Origin: CAZHWR01 sp964536085
Lineage (GTDB): Bacteria; Bacillota; Clostridia; Oscillospirales; Ruminococcaceae
Assembly (NCBI GenBank): GCA_964536085.1
Contig: CAZHWR010000041.1
Coordinates: 1-15,384 of the forward strand
Length of the DNA: 15,384 nucleotides
Direction of reading: 5' to 3'
Part shown: positions 1 through 6,446 of the stretch, piece by piece
Numbering within the stretch: the stretch's first letter is position 1
Layout: each line of letters starts with the position of its first letter
Notes under the pieces: generated by a model
The model's database searches: none
What the model saw: only the letters and a program-made list of their open reading frames with translations
What the model was told of the DNA's origin: nothing
Made by a program: the position numbers and the translations under genes

Positions 1-51
1 CACGTAAACAGAACTCGGCTTACAGGTTCGGTCACACCAATTAAAAATAAG

Positions 52-83
52 GGTATCCCTAAAATCACGGGATACCTTTTTTT
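52..83 (+). terminator. Intrinsic terminator or attenuator just before ilvD
   Basis: An 8-bp perfect stem (52-59 with 69-76, GGTATCCC/GGGATACC) with a 9-base loop is followed by seven T residues, a textbook intrinsic terminator. It ends 26 bases before the ilvD ATG. It could end an upstream gene: a reading frame with no visible start closes with TAA at 42-44. Because there is almost no room for a promoter between the hairpin and ilvD, it may instead be the attenuator of the ilvD leader. No T-box consensus is visible in the short upstream part present. Confidence 0.8.
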
Positions 84-109
84 ACAAAACCACGCAAAGG
101 AATGATTTT

Positions 110-1777
110 ATGAAAAGTGAAAAAATCATAAACGGGCTTCAAAACGCCCCTCACCGCGCGCTGTTTAACGCGCTCGGCTTTACAAAAGAGGAAATGTCCC
201 GTCCGCTTATCGGAATCGTCAGCTCGTTTAACGAGATCGTACCAGGGCATATAAATATCGACAAAATCACCGAGGCGGTCAAGCTCGGAGTTGCAATGGC
301 GGGCGGAACTCCCGCAGTGTTCCCCGCTATCGCAGTATGCGACGGTATCGCAATGGGTCACTCGGGAATGAAATACTCGCTTGTAACAAGGGAGCTTATA
401 GCCGATTCGACCGAAGCTATGGCTTTGGCTCACGGCTTCGACGCGCTTGTTATGATACCCAACTGCGACAAAAACGTCCCCGGGCTTTTGATGGCGGCGG
501 CAAGGCTGAACATCCCCTGCATATTCGTAAGCGGCGGTCCGATGCTCGCGGGAACTGTCGACGGCTGTAAGGTCAGCTTTTCCGCGGCGAGCGAAGCGGT
601 CGCAGAATTTAATTCGGGAAAAATCTCCGCAGAAAAGCTGGAGGAATATGAAGAAAACACCTGCCCCACCTGCGGCTCCTGCTCGGGAATGTACACCGCA
701 AACTCTATGAACTGCCTGACCGAGGTTTTGGGAATGGCTCTCCCCGGAAACGGCACCATACCCGCCGTTTACTCCGAAAGAATCCGCCTTGCAAAGCACG
801 CGGGAATGCAGATTATGGAGCTTTTGAAAAACGATATCAAGCCGCGCGATATCATGACCGAGAGCGCGTTTAAAAACGCGCTCACGATGGACATGGCTAT
901 CGGTTGCAGCACCAACAGTATGCTCCACCTTCCCGCAATCGCGCACGAAGCGGGAATCGAGCTTAATCTCGATATGGCGAACAGCATCAGCGACAAAACT
1001 CCGAACATCTGTCACCTTGCTCCCGCCGGCCCGCATCACATTGAAAACCTCAACCTCGCAGGCGGCGTTCGCGCCGTTATGAGCGAGATAAACAAATTAG
1101 GGCTGCTCGACACAAGCTGTATCACCTGCACGGGAAAAACCGTAGAAGAGAATTTAAAAGGAGCGGTCAACAAAAATCCCGAAGTTATACGCCATGTTGA
1201 AAATCCGTACTCCAAAACGGGCGGTATAGCCGTTCTGCGCGGCTCGCTCGCACCCGACTCGTGCGTTGTCAAGCGTTCGGCGGTAGCGGAAAGCATGTTA
1301 AAGCACGAAGGTCCCGCCAGAGTGTTCGACTGCGAGGAGGACGCCATGCAGGCGATTTTAGGCGGTAAAATCAACGCGGGCGACGTTGTTATAATCCGTT
1401 ACGAGGGTCCCAAGGGCGGCCCGGGAATGCGCGAAATGCTAAACCCCACCTCCGCGATAATGGGAAGCGGACTGGGCGAATCGGTTGCATTGATAACCGA
1501 CGGACGCTTTTCCGGCGCAACGCGGGGCGCGGCAATCGGTCACGTTTCGCCCGAAGCGGCGGACGGCGGTCCGATAGCGCTTGTCAAAGAGGGCGATATC
1601 ATTAAAATCGACATCATGGCGAATACGATTGATATTGACGTTCCCGCCGAAGTGCTCGAAGAGCGCAGAAAAGCATGGACTCCCAAAGAGCCGAGAATAA
1701 AATCCGGCTATCTGGCACGCTATGCAAAGCTTGTCACCTCCGGCAACCGCGGAGCAGTACTGGAAATCAAAAAATAG
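110..1777 (+). CDS. ilvD: Dihydroxy-acid dehydratase (IlvD)
   Basis: Converts 2,3-dihydroxy-3-methylbutanoate (or -pentanoate) to the 2-oxo acid, the third step shared by valine, isoleucine and pantothenate/leucine precursor synthesis; cytoplasmic. The 555-residue length is normal for the family. Visible family motifs are CDKNVPG (Cys119, with Lys121 in the metal-binding motif), CPTCGSCSGMYTANSM (Cys185, 188, 191), KGGPGM and DGRFSG, whose Ser468 corresponds to the catalytic serine of the family. The N-terminal segment reads FNEIVPGH, with Gly where [2Fe-2S] dehydratases have a Cys ligand; this is the E. coli-like arrangement, so an oxygen-labile [4Fe-4S] cluster is inferred. The start is supported by AAAGGA about nine bases upstream. 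The gene stands alone: a terminator lies before it and a 14-bp hairpin after it, with a convergent gene next. The product call is very secure. Confidence 0.97.
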   Translation: MKSEKIINGLQNAPHRALFNALGFTKEEMSRPLIGIVSSFNEIVPGHINIDKITEAVKLGVAMAGGTPAVFPAIAVCDGIAMGHSGMKYSLVTRELIADSTEAMALAHGFDALVMIPNCDKNVPGLLMAAARLNIPCIFVSGGPMLAGTVDGCKVSFSAASEAVAEFNSGKISAEKLEEYEENTCPTCGSCSGMYTANSMNCLTEVLGMALPGNGTIPAVYSERIRLAKHAGMQIMELLKNDIKPRDIMTESAFKNALTMDMAIGCSTNSMLHLPAIAHEAGIELNLDMANSISDKTPNICHLAPAGPHHIENLNLAGGVRAVMSEINKLGLLDTSCITCTGKTVEENLKGAVNKNPEVIRHVENPYSKTGGIAVLRGSLAPDSCVVKRSAVAESMLKHEGPARVFDCEEDAMQAILGGKINAGDVVIIRYEGPKGGPGMREMLNPTSAIMGSGLGESVALITDGRFSGATRGAAIGHVSPEAADGGPIALVKEGDIIKIDIMANTIDIDVPAEVLEERRKAWTPKEPRIKSGYLARYAKLVTSGNRGAVLEIKK

Positions 1778-1795
1778 ACCGCAGTATACATTAAC

Positions 1796-1832
1796 CCCCG
1801 CCGCGCAAACAGCAATTTGCGCGGCGGGGTTT
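1796..1832. terminator. Strong GC-rich hairpin between convergent genes
   Basis: A 14-bp perfect inverted repeat (1796-1809 with 1816-1829) encloses a 6-base loop. It sits 18 bases after the ilvD stop and also downstream of the convergent M50 protease gene. Only three T residues follow on the + strand, so it is either a weak-tailed terminator or an end-protecting hairpin serving either strand. Confidence 0.65.
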
Positions 1833-1897
1833 GCGTCGTTTAAGTCCCGACCATCTAAAAGCTTCGCTTTAATTAAGATAATTTGCACCGCTAATCT

Positions 1898-2476
1898 TTA
1901 TTCTCCTGTTTTAAACAAAAGCAGCGCCAAAAGATAAACAGAGGTCAAAAGCAGGGTCACATTGCCGTAATAAAACAGCAGCGTTCCCCCGAAAAACAAC
2001 AGCGGTATTATCACTGCCGCGGAAATAACGTTCACTATTCTGCGCGCCGTATGCGGCAGTAGCCGCATACACAGCAAAGTATATATTATCTTGCCGCCGT
2101 CCAGCGCATAAACTGGCATCAGATTAAATAAACCTATGACCATATTCGCCGTGAAAAAAACGCGGCTTATTTTATAAAAAACCGCCGCCGCAATAAAATT
2201 TACGGCGCACCCCGCTCCCAAAACAATCAGATCTTTTTTAGGTGAAAGCAAGCCTGCGGGGTTGGTAAGCTTTATCCCGGTCGCTTCAAAGGAAATGTTT
2301 TCAGGCTTTTTGCCTATTGCCAAAAACGCCGCCACATGCCCCGCTTCATGCACCGCGCAGCATATAAGTCCGGGGACAAGCGCGCCGGACTTATCGCATA
2401 TCATCATCGCGGTCACGACTGCAAAAAACAGAAATGAAAACTTGAATTTTATACCGAAAACGCTTATCTCAAGCAT
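1898..2476 (-). CDS. M50 site-2 intramembrane metalloprotease, SpoIVFB-like
   Basis: A multi-pass membrane zinc protease of the M50 (site-2 protease) family. The zinc motif HEAGH lies at about residues 43-47, and the second-site motif NLMPVYALDGG at about 118-128 supplies the third ligand (Asp126). Four to five hydrophobic segments are seen. At 192 residues it is shorter than B. subtilis SpoIVFB and lacks an obvious C-terminal CBS domain. I chose the ATG at 2476, which overlaps the stop of the upstream M23 gene by 8 bases; a TTG four codons upstream is the alternative. No good Shine-Dalgarno is visible, so translational coupling to the M23 gene is likely. SpoIVFB cleaves pro-sigma-K in the mother cell, and the M23 partner supports that role here by inference. 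A general stress-type site-2 protease is the alternative. Confidence 0.88.
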   Translation of the reverse strand: MLEISVFGIKFKFSFLFFAVVTAMMICDKSGALVPGLICCAVHEAGHVAAFLAIGKKPENISFEATGIKLTNPAGLLSPKKDLIVLGAGCAVNFIAAAVFYKISRVFFTANMVIGLFNLMPVYALDGGKIIYTLLCMRLLPHTARRIVNVISAAVIIPLLFFGGTLLFYYGNVTLLLTSVYLLALLLFKTGE

Positions 2477-3425
2477 ATTTGAACACAAACAACGGGTTAA
2501 AAGCCACCTTGTTTTTAAGCAGCTGCAAATGCAGATGAAATCCTGTGGAATATCCCGTGGTTCCGACCTTGCCGATAAGCTCTCCCGCCTTTACCTTTTT
2601 GCCCTTTTTTACGCACCGTTTGTTCAAATGCCCGTACTTTGACTGAAAGCCGTCTGCGTGCTCTATGTACACATACTTTCCGAGATATTTGTCTTTTCCT
2701 GATTCGATAACCGTACCATCCGCCACTGAATACACTGGGGTATTCTTTGCCGCCGCTATATCAAGCGCGGTATGAAATTCGTATTCCCCGGTTATCGGAT
2801 GTATCCTCTGCCCAAAATATGAGGATATAGTACCTGTTTTTGTCGGACGGGTAAAGTCTATCGTTATGCTCACAGGCAAAACCGTTGCCCCCGCGGGAAT
2901 CTCCCCCAACTTCTGTATCGCCTGCGGCGTTCCGCCCGTGCCCGAAGCAGCGGCAGACGCCTCTGCTTCCAGGCTGTCGCTTGCAGCCTTGCTCTGCTCA
3001 CTGCTCACGCCGGACTCCTCAGAGCTTATCTGCGAGCTTTGTGAAGCGGCGTTATCCGAGCTCTGCGCAGAGGAATCCGAGCTTTGCTCCGACTGTGCGC
3101 CCGCTCCCGACTGCGGCAGATTTTTTATGACCTTTGCCGCTTCGGAAAATTTCTCCTTTGCGGTGCTGACAAACGTCTGCGCGTCCGCTGAAACCAGCGT
3201 CTGATAGTTTCTTCTGCAATATTCAAACGCACTCGGAGCGAATGTTCCCAAAAGCACCGCTCCAATCATTAAAACAGTGCATATTATCGCCTGCATAGTT
3301 AGGATGTTTATAAAGCTTATCCGCTTTTGAGGCGGCGCAATAAAATCGTCTATACCCGAAATATCCGCGAATTCGGTATCGACCGTTATATCCTTGTTGT
3401 CTTCAAACATACCGTTTTGTTCCAT
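2469..3425 (-). CDS. Membrane-anchored M23/LytM-domain protein, SpoIVFA/SpoIIQ-like
   Basis: A 318-residue type II membrane protein. It has a cytoplasmic acidic N-terminus (1-35), one transmembrane segment (about 38-62), a Ser/Ala/Glu-rich low-complexity linker (about 105-165) and a C-terminal M23 (LytM) domain (about 195-318). The zinc-site residues look intact: HxxxD at His218/Asp222 and HLH at 297-299. In sporulating Firmicutes an M23-fold membrane protein is encoded directly before the M50 protease SpoIVFB and controls it, which is the basis for the SpoIVFA-like reading. Intact ligands leave open true endopeptidase activity on peptidoglycan. The ATG at 3425 has AAAGGA about 11 bases upstream; an in-frame extension to 3509 is less likely because it lies toward the divergent glyA promoter and looks non-coding. 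No clear sigma-A or sigma-E promoter was found. Confidence 0.88.
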   Translation of the reverse strand: MEQNGMFEDNKDITVDTEFADISGIDDFIAPPQKRISFINILTMQAIICTVLMIGAVLLGTFAPSAFEYCRRNYQTLVSADAQTFVSTAKEKFSEAAKVIKNLPQSGAGAQSEQSSDSSAQSSDNAASQSSQISSEESGVSSEQSKAASDSLEAEASAAASGTGGTPQAIQKLGEIPAGATVLPVSITIDFTRPTKTGTISSYFGQRIHPITGEYEFHTALDIAAAKNTPVYSVADGTVIESGKDKYLGKYVYIEHADGFQSKYGHLNKRCVKKGKKVKAGELIGKVGTTGYSTGFHLHLQLLKNKVAFNPLFVFKYA

Positions 3426-3514
3426 TTTAAAGGCATTCCTTTCTTTAAAAGCTCCGAATACCGTATTTATGTTAAATAATATGCACCGACAGTAAAAATT
3501 ATCCTTCAATATTG

Positions 3515-3543
3515 TTGCAATTCAGCCGGTCTGACGGTATAAT
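3515..3543 (+). promoter_or_regulatory. Sigma-A promoter of glyA
   Basis: TTGCAA (3515-3520), a 17-base spacer and a perfect TATAAT (3538-3543) lie 40 bases before the glyA ATG. The position in the divergent intergenic region, pointing at glyA, supports it. Confidence 0.75.
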
Positions 3544-3552
3544 TAGGGTGTA

Positions 3553-3568
3553 TTGATTTTTAAATCAA
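3553..3568. promoter_or_regulatory. Inverted repeat in the glyA leader, possible operator
   Basis: A perfect 7-bp inverted repeat (TTGATTT-TT-AAATCAA) lies between the glyA -10 box and its AAAGGAGAG ribosome binding site. It is AT-rich and in a typical repressor-site position, but a chance palindrome in AT-rich leader DNA is possible. No regulator is identified. Confidence 0.3.
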
Positions 3569-3582
3569 AAGGAGAGATAAAA

Positions 3583-4836
3583 ATGTTCGATAATTTGATG
3601 GATACTATCGGCTTCGTTAAAAACGCCGACTCCGAGGTCGGAGAGGCAATGGAAAAAGAGCTTGCGCGCCAGCGCAGAAATCTGGAACTTATCGCGAGCG
3701 AAAACATCGTTTCCCCCGCTGTTATGGCGGCTATGGGAACCGTTTTAACCAACAAATACGCCGAAGGTTACCCCGGCAAGCGTTACTACGGCGGCTGCGA
3801 GGACGTCGACATCGTTGAAAATATCGCGATCGAGCGCGCCAAAAAGCTGTTCGGCGCGGAATATGCGAACGTTCAGGCGCATTCGGGCGCACAGGCAAAC
3901 ACAGCTGTTTACTTCGCCCTTTTGCAACCGGGCGACACTGTTTTGGGAATGAGTCTCGCCCACGGCGGTCACTTAACTCACGGCTCTCCCGTTAACATCT
4001 CGGGAAAATACTTTAACTTCGTTTCCTACGGTCTTGACGAACAGACCCAGAGGATAAATTACGACACCGTTTTGCAGCTGGCACGCGAGCACAAGCCCAA
4101 GCTGATAGTCGCCGGCGCTTCGGCGTATCCCAGAATTATCGATTTCGAGCGGCTTTCGCAAATTGCAAAGGAAGTCGGCGCATACCTAATGGTCGATATG
4201 GCGCACATCGCGGGTCTTGTCGCCGCCGGGCTCCATCCTTCGCCCGTACCTTACGCGGACATTGTCACCACCACGACCCACAAAACCCTGCGCGGTCCCA
4301 GAGGCGGTCTTATCCTGGCGCGTGCGGAGTTTGAAAAACAACTCAACAAGGCCATCTTCCCCGGAATCCAGGGCGGTCCGCTCATGCACACAATCGCCGC
4401 AAAGGCGGTTTGCTTCGGCGAAGCGTTAAAGCCCGAATTCAAAGATTACATGCAGACGGTTGCCGACAACGCCAAGGCTTTGGCAAAGGGTCTTACAAGC
4501 AGAGGCTTCAATCTTGTTTCCGGCGGCACAGACAATCATTTGATGCTCGTTGACCTTGTGAACATGAATATCACAGGGAAAGAGCTTGAACACCGTTTGG
4601 ACGAGGTCTACATCACCGTCAACAAAAACGCCGTACCGAACGACCCGCAGAGTCCGTTTGTCACAAGCGGTATCAGAATCGGCACTCCCGCCGTCACCTC
4701 GCGCGGACTCAAGCCTGAGGATATGAACCAAATTGCTGAATACATCTATCTTGCCGTAAAGGATTTTGAAGCGAGCAAAGACAAAATCAGGCAGGGCGTT
4801 ACCGAGCTTTGCAAAAAATATCCCCTTTATGAATAA
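3583..4836 (+). CDS. glyA: Serine hydroxymethyltransferase (GlyA)
   Basis: A PLP enzyme that interconverts serine and glycine with tetrahydrofolate, supplying glycine and one-carbon units; cytoplasmic, usually a dimer or tetramer. At 417 residues it matches the family length exactly. Visible motifs are YAEGYPGKRYYGGC near the N-terminus, HSGAQAN, the DMAHIAGL segment around the cofactor Asp, and TTTTHKTLRGPRGG, in which Lys234 should carry PLP. The start at 3583 is preceded by AAAGGAGAG with 8-base spacing; a longer in-frame TTG start at 3553 would begin upstream of that site and is rejected. A 20-base perfect palindrome follows the stop. The gene is apparently monocistronic with its own promoter, although rarA follows 71 bases later. 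Confidence 0.97.
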   Translation: MFDNLMDTIGFVKNADSEVGEAMEKELARQRRNLELIASENIVSPAVMAAMGTVLTNKYAEGYPGKRYYGGCEDVDIVENIAIERAKKLFGAEYANVQAHSGAQANTAVYFALLQPGDTVLGMSLAHGGHLTHGSPVNISGKYFNFVSYGLDEQTQRINYDTVLQLAREHKPKLIVAGASAYPRIIDFERLSQIAKEVGAYLMVDMAHIAGLVAAGLHPSPVPYADIVTTTTHKTLRGPRGGLILARAEFEKQLNKAIFPGIQGGPLMHTIAAKAVCFGEALKPEFKDYMQTVADNAKALAKGLTSRGFNLVSGGTDNHLMLVDLVNMNITGKELEHRLDEVYITVNKNAVPNDPQSPFVTSGIRIGTPAVTSRGLKPEDMNQIAEYIYLAVKDFEASKDKIRQGVTELCKKYPLYE

Positions 4837-4843
4837 ACCCTTC

Positions 4844-4868
4844 GGAGCGCCCGCGGGCGCTCCTTTGA
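4844..4868 (+). terminator. Palindromic hairpin after glyA, weak terminator
   Basis: A perfect 20-base palindrome (GGAGCGCCCG/CGGGCGCTCC) sits seven bases after the glyA stop and is followed by TTTGACTTT rather than a clean U tract. Termination may be partial, allowing some readthrough into rarA. Confidence 0.5.
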
Positions 4869-4907
4869 CTTTGAACAGCACTTATTAAAAGAAAGGATGG
4901 GTTTGCA

Positions 4908-6176
4908 ATGGCTGCTCCGCTGGCAGACAGAATACGCCCCTTGTCGCTTGACGATGTGGTCGGTCAACAGCATCTTTTAGGCGACGGCATGCCGCTTAAA
5001 AACATCGTTGAATCGGGGCGGATTCCCAATATGATATTTTACGGCCCGTCCGGCGTAGGCAAAACCACCGTCGCGCGGATCATAGCCGAGCGCGCGGGCA
5101 AACGCCTGCACAAGCTAAACGGCACCAACGCCTCCACAGCGGACATTAAGGCGGTCGTTGAAGAAACCGGCACGCTTGCGGGAATGGACGGCGTTATCCT
5201 TTATCTGGACGAAATTCAGTATTTGAACAAAAAGCAGCAGCAGTCTCTGCTTGAATACATAGAAAACGGTAGCGTAACACTCATCGCCTCGACAACCGAG
5301 AATCCGTATTTTTATATTTACAACGCCATTTTAAGCCGCTCGACGGTATTTGAATTTAAGCCCGTTTCCTCCGCTGATATCGAGCTATCGGTCAAGCGGG
5401 CGTTTGACTTTATGCAAAACGAGCTCGGACAGAAAATCACCCTATACGACGGCGTTTTAAACCACATCTGCGCCTCAAGCGGAGGGGACGTCCGAAAATC
5501 GATAAACGCCGCAGAGCTCTGTGTTTTAGCGACCCCCGGCGATGAAAGCGGAATCACAATCACAATGGACACCGCGCTTGCACTTTCGCAAAAATCCAGT
5601 ATGCGGTACGACCGCGACGGCGACGAGCATTACGACATACTTTCCGCATTTCAAAAATCCATCCGCGGATCGGACGAAAACGCGGGGCTTCACTATCTGG
5701 CCCGGCTTTTGGAGGCGGGCGACCTCATTTCCCCCTGCCGCAGGCTGTTAGTCATCGCAAGCGAAGACATAGGGCTCGCTTATCCTCAGGCTGCTTCAAT
5801 AGTGAAAAGCCTTGTCGATTCGGCTATGCAGTTAGGGATGCCCGAAGCGCGAATCCCGCTTGCCCAGGCGGTTATCCTTTTGGCGACCGCTCCCAAATCC
5901 AACAGCGCTATCTGCGCCATCGACGAAGCTATAGCGGACATAAAGGCGGGAAATTACGGAGGTATTCCCGATAATTTAAGGGACTCCCACTACTCAGGTG
6001 CGGAAAAGCTAAACCGCGGCAAGGGATATATTTACCCCCACGGGCATAAAAACAACTACGTCAAGCAGCAGTATCTCCCCGACAAGCTCAAAGACCGCGT
6101 ATACTATCATTACGGCGAAAACAAAACTGAGCTTACCGCAAAAAAATACAATGAGGCAATAAAAAAACAGCCGTAA
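4908..6176 (+). CDS. rarA: Replication-associated recombination protein A (RarA/MgsA), AAA+ ATPase
   Basis: A AAA+ ATPase related to clamp-loader and RuvB proteins that acts at stalled replication forks, with single-stranded DNA gaps and SSB as partners in studied homologues. At 422 residues it is the normal length. The N-terminus PLADRIRP is the usual opening of the family. Walker A is GPSGVGKT (46-53), Walker B is LDEIQ (Asp101, Glu102), and the sensor-1 region is IASTTENPYF (about 125-134). Downstream are the lid domain and the family tetramerisation domain, with SEDIGLAYPQA and a C-terminal GYIYPHGHKN segment. Walker B followed by QYLNKKQQQ, where many homologues have HRFNKAQQ, is a mild variant. 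AAAGGATGG precedes the ATG. Confidence 0.96.
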   Translation: MAAPLADRIRPLSLDDVVGQQHLLGDGMPLKNIVESGRIPNMIFYGPSGVGKTTVARIIAERAGKRLHKLNGTNASTADIKAVVEETGTLAGMDGVILYLDEIQYLNKKQQQSLLEYIENGSVTLIASTTENPYFYIYNAILSRSTVFEFKPVSSADIELSVKRAFDFMQNELGQKITLYDGVLNHICASSGGDVRKSINAAELCVLATPGDESGITITMDTALALSQKSSMRYDRDGDEHYDILSAFQKSIRGSDENAGLHYLARLLEAGDLISPCRRLLVIASEDIGLAYPQAASIVKSLVDSAMQLGMPEARIPLAQAVILLATAPKSNSAICAIDEAIADIKAGNYGGIPDNLRDSHYSGAEKLNRGKGYIYPHGHKNNYVKQQYLPDKLKDRVYYHYGENKTELTAKKYNEAIKKQP

Positions 6177-6194
6177 ATCCTCAGCGGTTTAAAA

Positions 6195-6227
6195 CAAAAA
6201 AACAGGACTCCGAAAGCCCGGAATCCT
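6195..6227 (-). terminator. Minus-strand intrinsic terminator in the rarA-amidohydrolase gap
   Basis: Read on the minus strand, a 9-bp stem with one mismatch (6219-6227 with 6204-6212) is followed by G and seven T residues, then more T. On the + strand there is no T tract, so it points leftward, although no minus-strand protein gene lies nearby. It is probably the second of two terminators for the candidate small RNA, or protects rarA from antisense transcription. Confidence 0.6.
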
Positions 6228-6257
6228 AAAGATAAAATAAAATCATATGAAGGGAGT

Positions 6258-6290
6258 AAAAAAGCAAAGCGGATTGTCAATATCCGCTTT
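6258..6290 (-). terminator. Intrinsic terminator of the candidate small RNA
   Basis: A 9-bp perfect stem (AAAGCGGAT/ATCCGCTTT) with a 7-base loop is followed on the minus strand by GC and six T residues. On the + strand only a four-T run, partly within the stem, is available, so minus orientation is favoured. Confidence 0.6.
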
Positions 6291-6358
6291 TAGGCGCATA
6301 CACGCAGCATGCCGACGGGAACGGCACGGCACTAAAATAGAATCAAGGCTTGCGCCAC
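6258..6358 (-). ncRNA. Candidate structured small RNA, minus strand, about 100 nt
   Basis: A minus-strand promoter predicts a 5' end at about 6358, reading GUGGCGCA. The transcript has a 6-bp closing stem (6351-6356 with 6293-6298, GGCGCA/UGCGCC). An inner hairpin pairs 6322-6327 with 6309-6314 (GUGCCG/CGGCAU, including a G-U pair that works only on this strand). It ends with a 9-bp perfect hairpin (6282-6290 with 6266-6274) and a six-U run. I do not recognise a known family: the SRP, tmRNA, 6S and common riboswitch signatures are not visible. An alternative is a + strand leader of the downstream amidohydrolase, since the closing stem also forms on that strand. Confidence 0.45.
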
Positions 6359-6364
6359 AGCTTT

Positions 6365-6393
6365 ATACTACCACCATGAAGATTTAATGTAAA
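6365..6393 (-). promoter_or_regulatory. Candidate promoter for the minus-strand small RNA
   Basis: Minus strand: TTTACA (6388-6393), a 17-base spacer and TAGTAT (6365-6370) with a TGG extended -10 element immediately upstream. The predicted start, seven bases on, falls at the foot of the closing stem. Confidence 0.45.
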
Positions 6394-6446
6394 GAGATAA
6401 AAGGTCGTATTTTGGCAGGTAAAAAAAATTTTTAAGGCGGTATTTT

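Noticed and set aside
1..44. Possible end of an upstream gene (RKQNSAYRFGHTN, TAA at 42-44), and a tRNA-like CACACCA at 32-38
   Set aside because: Thirteen codons are too few to support a gene call, and the CACACCA is not preceded by a T arm. Both are mentioned only as context for the terminator.
1..110. T-box leader before ilvD
   Set aside because: The conserved T-box sequence (GGGTGGNACCGCG type) is not present in the visible part; most of any leader would lie outside the window.
65..1039. Long minus-strand open frame (324 codons) opposite ilvD
   Set aside because: It is the mirror of a highly conserved gene with strong third-position bias, has no ribosome binding site and gives a Cys/His/Arg-rich sequence unlike a real protein.
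2960..3110. Repetitive Ser/Glu codons in the M23 gene as a possible tandem repeat
   Set aside because: The repeats are irregular at base level and are explained by a low-complexity extracellular linker.
3425..3509. 28-codon N-terminal extension of the M23 protein
   Set aside because: The extension is Cys/Phe-rich without a plausible role, and the internal ATG has a ribosome binding site at usable distance.
6247..6387. 46-codon plus-strand frame (ATG AAG GGA...) in the rarA-amidohydrolase gap
   Set aside because: It has no ribosome binding site and an Arg/His-rich sequence, and it runs through the hairpins assigned to the candidate small RNA.
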